Source: Conoideocrella luteorostrata (taxonomy: Eukaryota; Ascomycota; Sordariomycetes; Hypocreales; Clavicipitaceae). From it: DNA of 64,000 nucleotides. A program made the position numbers and the translations under genes. The notes beneath the pieces are model-generated. The model made no database searches and was not told the origin of the DNA. It saw only the letters and a list, made by a program, of their open reading frames with translations. The stretch spans positions 109,435 through 173,434 of the forward strand of contig JASWJB010000053.1 of assembly GCA_032433595.1 (NCBI GenBank). Reading direction: 5' to 3'. Of this stretch, positions 56,670 through 64,000 are shown piece after piece (position 1 is the stretch's first letter; each line of letters starts with the position of its first letter).

Positions 56670-59600
56670 TTAGCCTAGCGCTGGGGTTGCGGTTTGACTG
56701 CGATCACGTGTCATCCATCCGAAAAGGTCTCCTCGTGAGGCACCTGTATTAGATGAGACTGGTGTCGGCGGCTCCAAGTCTCGGCGAGAGCCGCTTTCGC
56801 GAGGTTCAAGCAAGAGACTCTTCCGGTAATAGGTGACTTGGACGTTCCCTTGATCGCCTTCGCGAACACGCCTGATCTGGGCAGATATCCAGTCCTGCAT
56901 ATCGTGAACCTCGATGAGTCGGTAAGGAATTTGGAAGCGTTGGAGTTCGCCGATGATCTTCGCGGTTCGTGTGTGTTTGTCAAAATTTACCACAGTCAAT
57001 CCACCAGCACCGTCCTCATCGCAATCGGCACCCATGGGCATCTGTTTGGTAGCAGGATTGCCAATGTCGACAAACGTCAAGTCAGTCAAGTACATACCAA
57101 GGAATGGGAGGCACGGGGGAACATGATCGTGGAGTCGAGTTCTCAAGACCTTGTTGTTTTGTGCTGGCTCGACGATATCTTGAAGATGCCGCAGCATCTC
57201 CTTGCGCTTAGCCGAAACAGCGTCCCAAGTTTTGCGCAGTCTGCTGATCGTGCTGCTGTTCAAGCTGCAGATTATAGCCATCAAGCCATCATAATTGTGA
57301 AGTTCCAAGCACTGGTGAGCCACTTTGATCCATTGCTTGATAACTGCTGCTCGCTTCTTGATCTCGGGGTACTGCAGTATGGTCTCGGCGACAAGATTGG
57401 ACAGATCCGTTGATAAAGCAGACATGGCTTTGACATTAGGCGCTTCAACTCCTCCCTTCTTCATCCACTGAGAAGCAAGTAGTTCTTCAGGCAAAATAGA
57501 GGAGAATATGCCCATCTGCTTGATGGTCAGCTGACGGGCAAGCTCGAGAGGGTCAAATTCAAGAATTGATGGGCCATTGCCTCCGGTCCGGAAAGATGTG
57601 AGCAAGTGCTGCTGGCTCTTGGAAACCACGGGCTGCGGGAGAGGGGCATCAGCGGGAACAAATTGGGCAATTGCTGTGTTGGTTTTACCCATGGACGATA
57701 CAAGTCTGGGCACTAGAGAACCATCACCGGATACTCTCTTCGCGAGTTCCAACAATCTACGCCCAGCGGATGGTAAGACGGAAGTGAGCTTCAGTTCGGC
57801 AAAGGGCATGATGAATTTCAATGCTTCACGGTCAGTCTGATCTCTCCAGTGGGATTCGAGCCAGCCTTTGAAGGCGTTGTACACTCTCAATCTGACTGGG
57901 CCAGCCATGTGAGAGAAATCGCCCACATAGTCGAACCGCTCAATCAAAGCTTCTGTTAGCTTTATAGGTGTACAAAAGAGTCGAAATGTGAGATAGAAAG
58001 TAGACACGAATGTAGCATCTGGCGTTGACTCGTGGGTTGTTAGGCGCTCAACCAAGGCTGGAAGTGAGCCACCTGTCACTTGTCCTTCCTTGTTAAACAT
58101 GAGCTCATGAGCAAAGGTTTTCTCCAAAAGTCTTGACTCTACATCGTCTTGCTCGTCGGCTTGTGAAAAGCTGCCAGCAGCGCTTAAGTCGGATATGGAG
58201 GGTTGATTGCGAGGCGCAAGAGAATGATCCGGAGTAGTTGCACGAGTGGATGTTTGCGACATAACGCTCGTCTCCGAGTCTCTGCTAAGATATGTGCCAC
58301 TGCTTCCGGCGCTGGAGGCTATGAGGCTGTCAAAGCGAGAGGTCTGATGCTCTTGTTCGGTTGTAGCGGAATCCTGGTTAGACTGTGCTTCCTCGAGAGT
58401 GTTGAGCGAAGTTGTGAGTTTGGGCAGAGGTGGTAGGGCTGGTCGAATCGACGAGACAGAAGAAGCGATGCTTGACGCATTATCATCATGCAGAGATGAT
58501 GGTCTTGAGGAAGTTGGCGACCCACCATGGTGCACGCCAACGTCGATAGGTATGCTGAGGCGAGGCACGCTTGGGAGAGGCTTTTCGGCCGTGCTATTTG
58601 CGGGTCGTCTTGATGCCGTCATGGAAGATTCGCAAGTCCGCTGACTTTCAGCCGCACTGCTCGCCAAATCTGATCGATCTGTAACAGAGGGGGTTCTAGC
58701 CCTTTCCTCTGCAATGTCAAGAATGCTCAAGTCTATGCCCAAGGAAAAGTCATCAATCTCAAATTCAAAGTCTCCAACTCTTTCTATGGCAGCTTTCGTC
58801 TTAGCTACACACTCGCCCGCTGCTCGGACGCAATTAGTGGCTGTCATGATCAGAACGCCGTTGTCTTGGGGCATAATTAAATCTGCGCCTTCAATCGCAG
58901 CATTAGCCAGTATATCATAAGCTGACCGAACAAGAACCTGGATGCGATTAAACATAGCGATACGTGCGCTGCTCAAAGCCGCGACACTTGAACAGTTATA
59001 GACGCATACGCTATCCATGACTGCAAGAAGTTCCCCTCCAGAAGTGGCGGATTGCTTAATTGCTAATGCGAGTTCTGGCCGTGACTGTGATTGCAAATGA
59101 AGTCTCCCGATGAAGGAGCCAAGATGGGAGAGGAATTTGTCGTGACTTCGGTTCAATCGCTCAGACACAAGGTGTTGTGGTATTGACAGTGGGGATGGTC
59201 CCGCAAGTGACACCCTGTGCGCCATCCCTGAGGAAAGCCGGTGATTTTGAGAGCTTCCTAGGGAGTTTCTGTTCTGATTGGATATGGCAAGTGGGATAGG
59301 GTTTACTGGAGTGGTTAGTGATGAGCCGCGCTTACTCCAATGGCCATGTGAGGCACGAGCGACTTCACTAGATTCTGATAAGGCGACATTTGTAACACTT
59401 GATCCGGCTTCGTCAGTGGCGGTTGTGCGAGGGCCGGCTTCGCTTGTGCTTTCGTGTTTGAGATCCTCAAACGTGGTTCTATCTGCAGGGGGTGTAGGAG
59501 GAATGCATGATTCTTCTGCAACCGTGGCCATGATGGTCACGGAAGCTGGGGCTCGCAGCCGTCTTTCTTCCTCCAATGCGTCGAGGAATCGGACACCTTT

Positions 59601-60433
59601 TGTTACAATCTTGAAAGCTCGGAGAATCATTTCATCGATAATATCGTTCCCATCCTCTGGTGGCTGCAAAGTGCCGTTTTGGCTTTCCTGTAGCCGCTTG
59701 CCTGTTTTCACCAGCGATGACAGTTCAGAAAGCAGTGACTTTCGACCTTTACGAAGCCCATCACTGCGTTGCACGGTGGTCGACTCTCTGTTGAGACAGC
59801 CAGTCCGTTCCTAGATAGACGAATTAGATATTTCAAAAGAAAAATACACCATATCGCAGCAGTTCTTCGATATTTATTTTTGGATAGATCCAAACCTACC
59901 AATAGAAATCGAACACCGGCAATCACACCTTTCATGTATTCTTGGTTCCTGAATATTTCGCCGTCATTTACAGCTGTGCTCCTAAGCAAATCCCAAAAGT
60001 TCAGTAGGGCTTTGAGAAGGCTCCGCATGTCTTCTGGTTCGTAGGCTTCGCAGTAATTAGTTGGCAACCACCCCCGCGCACCTGATGCGAGCAAGGTTCC
60101 ATCTGCCCATCCATTGGTGTGGACTGAATGTACCAATACAACATCCCCCTCTTCGAATGGCAAGGTTACGCTCGTGTCGGAAACGGCATAGCTAGGGTGA
60201 AAGGGATAGAAGGCCCTCAAAAAATTGTGAAAGATTGGCGGCGGTGTTGGCACTGGAGAGAGATCCTCCTGGGAGCCATTGGGGGTTGTTGGAGGAGTCA
60301 TTTGCGCGTGGGAGTAGAATTTGGATTGCTGGTTCGACTCATAAGATCCATACGAGTTGGCATCTGATTCGTAGTGATGCTCGAAGTCCTGAGCCTCGCG
60401 TGAATTGGCTCCCAGTCCTTGGTCGCTCAGCAT
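56670..60433 (-). CDS. CDC25: Ras guanine-nucleotide exchange factor, Cdc25-like
   Basis: Two exons on the minus strand: 60433..59900 and 59810..56670, phase 0, giving 1224 residues; the intron is 89 nt (GTAGGT...TAG). It exchanges GDP for GTP on Ras and feeds cAMP/PKA and growth signalling at the membrane. Domain order: an SH3 domain at about residues 72-132 (FYPFHPSYAVSDTSVTLPFE ... GWLPTNYCEAY), a helical region after it, long Ser/Pro-rich linkers, a RasGEF N-terminal motif at about 735-860 (GGSLPALVERLTTHESTPDA) and the catalytic domain at about 930-1165. The latter includes DPLELARQLTIKQMGIFSSI, IKQWIKVAHQCLELHNYDGL and CLPFLGMYLTDLTFVDIGNP. Length and order match filamentous-fungal Cdc25. 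The ATG at 60433 is the first in this frame; the frame extends to a GTG at 60577, so an upstream coding exon is possible. Confidence 0.94.
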
Positions 60434-63400
60434 TGCGGTCGTAATAGGCAACCAGTGCACTGCGACAGCATCAAGCTCCGCCAAACCAAATTGTCGGTGG
60501 TGATCAGTTTCGAAACAAGTCTGCGCCGACGACGTGCAAATCCGTATCGCCCTAATCGGAACCAACTCGGACGGCACGTATTTCGATTCCCACTTGAATA
60601 ATCAAAACTGAGTTGAGCGCCCTCCTTGAGACAGAGTTTGGTTTGTCGGGACAATTCAATTGGTGATACGACTCTGCAAGAGAGGAATAGATTGCGGGTT
60701 GCTGCAGATGCGACCGCGATTGACTTCCCGGGCCAGAATCTGCTAAATTCATATTCAACTATTAGAAATTGTCCAACGCGCCAAAGATGTTGTGTCGGGC
60801 GGGCCGAGTTCGCGTCTGGAATGGAGACAGTCGAACCTGAGATGAATTTGTGTGGAATGCTACATATCATACTCAATTTCCCTACTCCGGGCTTACTCTC
60901 AGAATCGTTTCGGCCTTGATCCGGATATTGTAGATTTCGGACGACGGAGCACGCGGGGGTGGAACAGATTATGTGGGAAGACAAACGGCGAAGGTTCAAG
61001 TGCGTCCAAGAATAATGTAGTCTTACCTGATAATCGTTTCTCGAAACCAGCTGGTAACAGCTCGGGTGTATTCTGTATGCCGGACTTGCAAAATCCAACT
61101 ACAGCATAATAAACACCAGCGGACAAGAAATGATAGCGAAAGAAGCGCAGCTTCCAATCGACTCGTCACGGTAATGAAAGAGAGGAAGGTGAGTATCAAG
61201 AGATGACAAGCAGTTGCGAGGTAAGTTCGAAGCAGGTGCGAGGGTGAAAGGACCAAGACCCTTCCTCGCCCTTTTTTTGCGGGTCGAGGCGTAATTAGCT
61301 TGGTACAAAGGGAGAGAGCAGCGTCGTCGAGGAGGATTGGGTGAGAGGAACAATGACCGCCGTTTTTATCAACCGTCAGAGCGGCCAGGTTACAAAAAAT
61401 GTGGCCTGTATAATGTAGAAGGTCCCAAGATGACCTCTTTTCCCCGGAATCCTCGGTTTGGTGGTGTGCAGGAAAGAAAGGTTGCAATTCGCAAAGCAAA
61501 GAAAGCGTCGACAAAGTTAGTCAAGCCATGACTTAAAAGCAAGAGCCCAGGTGCAGGATGGCAACAGTACGGGGAATGGAGCAGTCGATCGGAAAGCCCA
61601 CGGCCGTTTCCCAAGTCAGAACCCGAACCAAGAATGAGCGGCGGAGTAACTACCATTAGGGCCGACGGTCTGGGGACGATTATCGTGTTTATTGTTCTGG
61701 TCCAGCCGTGTCTCTCCATCTCCTGCCTCTCCCTAAACACGTCCGCTCACCACGGCCAGCCAGACCACGTCGATTGGCCTGAACTATGAGATTGTGGACA
61801 GACACACGCATTTTGAGCAACAGCTGTATCCACAGCCATCCACCGAAGGGGACGGACAACCCCTTGGGGGTTAGTGGAGACGACGCCGGCAGAGTGCCGA
61901 TGGGAAGACACGAAGCTTGGAGCTAACCAACTTGGATGGATAGCGCACGGGCAGACAGAAAGATGCAACATCGGCGTACCTTGTTTTGTACCAGGCTTGG
62001 GTTTGGAGAATTAGCTCGCCTTGGTTAGCTTGAGCACACACCCCTGCCCAACAGAGCTCCCTTGCTCAACATACATACTACGTACGAACCCATATCAAGC
62101 CAGGGTGACGACAACGGAAGGACAGACGAGACAAGGGGGATACGAGACAAGCGACAAGACTCAAGGGGAGCTCTTTTAGCACTAATGGCAGTATCGTAAG
62201 TACGGACACTCCATACTTACTCGGTGCAATGATGCTCTATCACTAAGATGCCCCATTTCTACCAACCGCCACCCCTCGTCGTCTCTGTACTTTTTGCTTA
62301 CTAGTAAAACGGCGTGGTACGAGTGGTAGGCCATGAAAAAATGGGAAACCGTTCTCGTCATATGGGCCCTGTTTGCGGGTGCCGGGGAAACCTCAACTTC
62401 TCGACACGAGCTGTCGCGAGTGCGGGCGGAAGTCTGTCTGCCCGTGTGTCAAGACCAAAAAATATCACCGACGCCGATGCAGATTGCACATAGCATTTGT
62501 CCAATTCTTTGAAGATTCATGCCATTGAGTTCGACGGCCATTCTGATGCCGATGACTGCCGTCATCCCCTTCCCCTTTAATAGACGCAACCGTGTAATAG
62601 AACGGCTACCACAATGTCCAAACGACTAAATGACGACGGGGTGGGGACGTCTTGATGGAAAGAAAACGAGACGCGCTAACAATTTGAAGTTGGTTCCTCG
62701 TCGTTTGGTTTTTTGCACAGAGGAGTCCGTAGAAATCCATGTCTGCTCTGTGCATTGGGTCCCCGGACCGCAAAGACTGGGATGAGGGCCAGGCGGGATC
62801 AGGCCGACTTGCCAAGGACAAAGCGCAGCGAACTACTCCGTACTTCGTACGGAGTACTCCTTTCAGCTTTGTATATTAAACTTTGGGTGATGCACACAGC
62901 TTGCCGGTCGATATATGGCGGGCTCGTCGCGTCCTAACGGAGTTGAAAATTACGGAGTGCAATATAAAGTCTATTAGTACTGTATCACTACTATATTGTA
63001 ATATAGAGTCGCCGCCAACTTTCGCGACTCCGACAAGAAAGGGGAGGGGTAGCGTTGATTATCCCATCCAAAGACATGCACGATTCGGAACAACAATCAA
63101 AAGGACTCACCAGCACTTTTCTCCGGGCCCGGTACGCATGTGTGTCAGCATATCTCATAATTTGTATTACAGTTGTAAGTCGAGAACAAAGGGAGGAAGC
63201 CAATGGACGCCAATGAGCGCCGCCTGTTTGACAGCTGTAGCAACTGCTGCCGATCCCACCACCCGAGGCAGTGGTCGCTGCAACCCAACTTGCCAAGCCT
63301 TCCAACCAAGCGAACCCAGTCACGAGACTAAAACCATGTTTGCTGCTAACCCAAGAGCCGGAGACACAGCCAGTACAGCTCGGTCCCAGCTTTGAGGCGT

Positions 63401-64000
63401 GAACTGTGGATTGTGGAAGTGTGGCTTCTCCTGATACTCATAGCCTGATACTAGCTGTGGGTTAGCCATGACCAATTCTACATGCACGGAACACTGGAAA
63501 ACACTTGCCACTTCAGTGCAATGAACAGTTGGCCATAGCGCTACCGTTTAAGGACAACACATTACAGATAGTTACATAGACAACTTTGGATGGTCTCACT
63601 CGGGCCGACGTCCTCGCCGCGCCGCGCCATTGCAACCAGCGTCGATTCAAATGCTGCAGCATTGCCGCGATCGTATGGCATGCGGATCTCAGGACGGACT
63701 AGATTTGATGCTTCTTCTTTGGGATCTGGCAGAATCTAGCGTATGTGGGATATGTTTCGGCACAGATTTCGTTCAGGTTCTGTGCGTGCATGTTTGTCTG
63801 ACACTTCGATGGGGGCTCAACAACGTTCTTACTTGGGGCCTAGCATCTGTCCAAAATCTGCGCTAGTCATGTCAGTGATATGCTTGACATTGGATGAGAA
63901 AACGGACGAGATTAGACCAGACAAGACATGACACGATAAAACAAGCGGCCATATCGTACGTGCGCACATTCTTGAGGGGATTAAGGGAGGGGGCAAAAAA
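60434..64000. other. CDC25 upstream region, no further gene recognised
   Basis: About 3.6 kb. It should contain the CDC25 promoter and leader, perhaps a 5' non-coding exon. Open frames such as 61023-61514 (minus), 62883-63395 (plus) and 63630-63866 (plus) have no recognisable similarity, and several begin at non-ATG codons. A perfect 10-bp inverted repeat lies at 62834-62856. Any gene at the right edge is beyond the window. Confidence 0.5.
62834..62856. repeat. Perfect inverted repeat of the TACGGAGTA family
   Basis: Ten-base arms TACTCCGTAC and GTACGGAGTA with a 3-base loop TTC. It is the longest intact member of the dispersed intergenic micro-repeat seen in this window. Confidence 0.9.

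Noticed and set aside
62883..63395. Plus-strand frame of 170 residues near the right edge
   Set aside because: No similarity recognised, composition is unremarkable, and there is no supporting splice or start context.

Overview
This window is nuclear DNA of a filamentous ascomycete, most likely Pezizomycotina and probably Eurotiomycetes. The evidence is the many short GT-AG introns (about 50-160 nt), a fused TrpA-TrpB tryptophan synthase, fungal-type proteins throughout (PRM1, APP1-type phosphatase, SH3-carrying Cdc25, fungal augmin subunit) and an intergenic palindromic micro-repeat around TACGGAGTA. The genus cannot be fixed from sequence alone. No rRNA, tRNA, CRISPR array or intact transposon coding region was recognised.

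Layout. 0-5 kb: 3' end of the proteasome lid gene RPN8 (+), a SWIM-domain Shu-complex protein (-), coproporphyrinogen oxidase HEM13 (-) and the autophagy gene ATG8 (+). 7-14 kb: the cell-fusion membrane protein PRM1 (+), bifunctional tryptophan synthase (+) and mitochondrial ribosomal protein bL28m (-). 14-18 kb: an augmin-like coiled-coil protein (+) and mitochondrial aspartate aminotransferase (-), whose gene has a 3-nt and a 10-nt microexon and an inverted-repeat, MITE-like element in its upstream region. 19-28 kb: three minus-strand genes, namely a maltose-permease-like transporter, a mitochondrial DUF1992 protein and an SV2-like MFS transporter. 30-39 kb: a large disordered acidic protein (-), an APP1-type phosphatidate phosphatase (+) and the 2-oxoglutarate dehydrogenase subunit KGD4 (+). 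42 kb: a Gln/Glu-rich protein built on a 21-bp minisatellite and carrying a PPxY-type motif. 42.5-49.6 kb: a gene-poor stretch rich in the TACGGAGTA motif. 49.6-60.4 kb: an amino-acid permease (+), an ARMH3/DUF1741 protein (-) and a Cdc25-type Ras exchange factor (-). 60.4-64 kb: no gene recognised.

The genes are mostly unrelated housekeeping functions: protein turnover (RPN8, ATG8), mitochondrial functions (HEM13, AAT1, MRPL24, KGD4, DUF1992), amino-acid metabolism and uptake (TRP5, AAT1, permease), and signalling or mating (CDC25, PRM1). I see no biosynthetic cluster and no operon-like system. Exon structures were worked out by hand from splice consensus, reading phase and conserved protein motifs; none has been checked against transcripts.

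The most unusual things here concern splicing. In the aminotransferase gene a single conserved aspartate appears to be encoded by a 3-nt exon between two complete introns. In the ARMH3-like gene the first intron looks like two complete introns back to back with no exon between them. Next in interest are the 24-bp inverted repeat upstream of AAT1, the growing heptapeptide repeat gene, and the dispersed palindromic intergenic motif.
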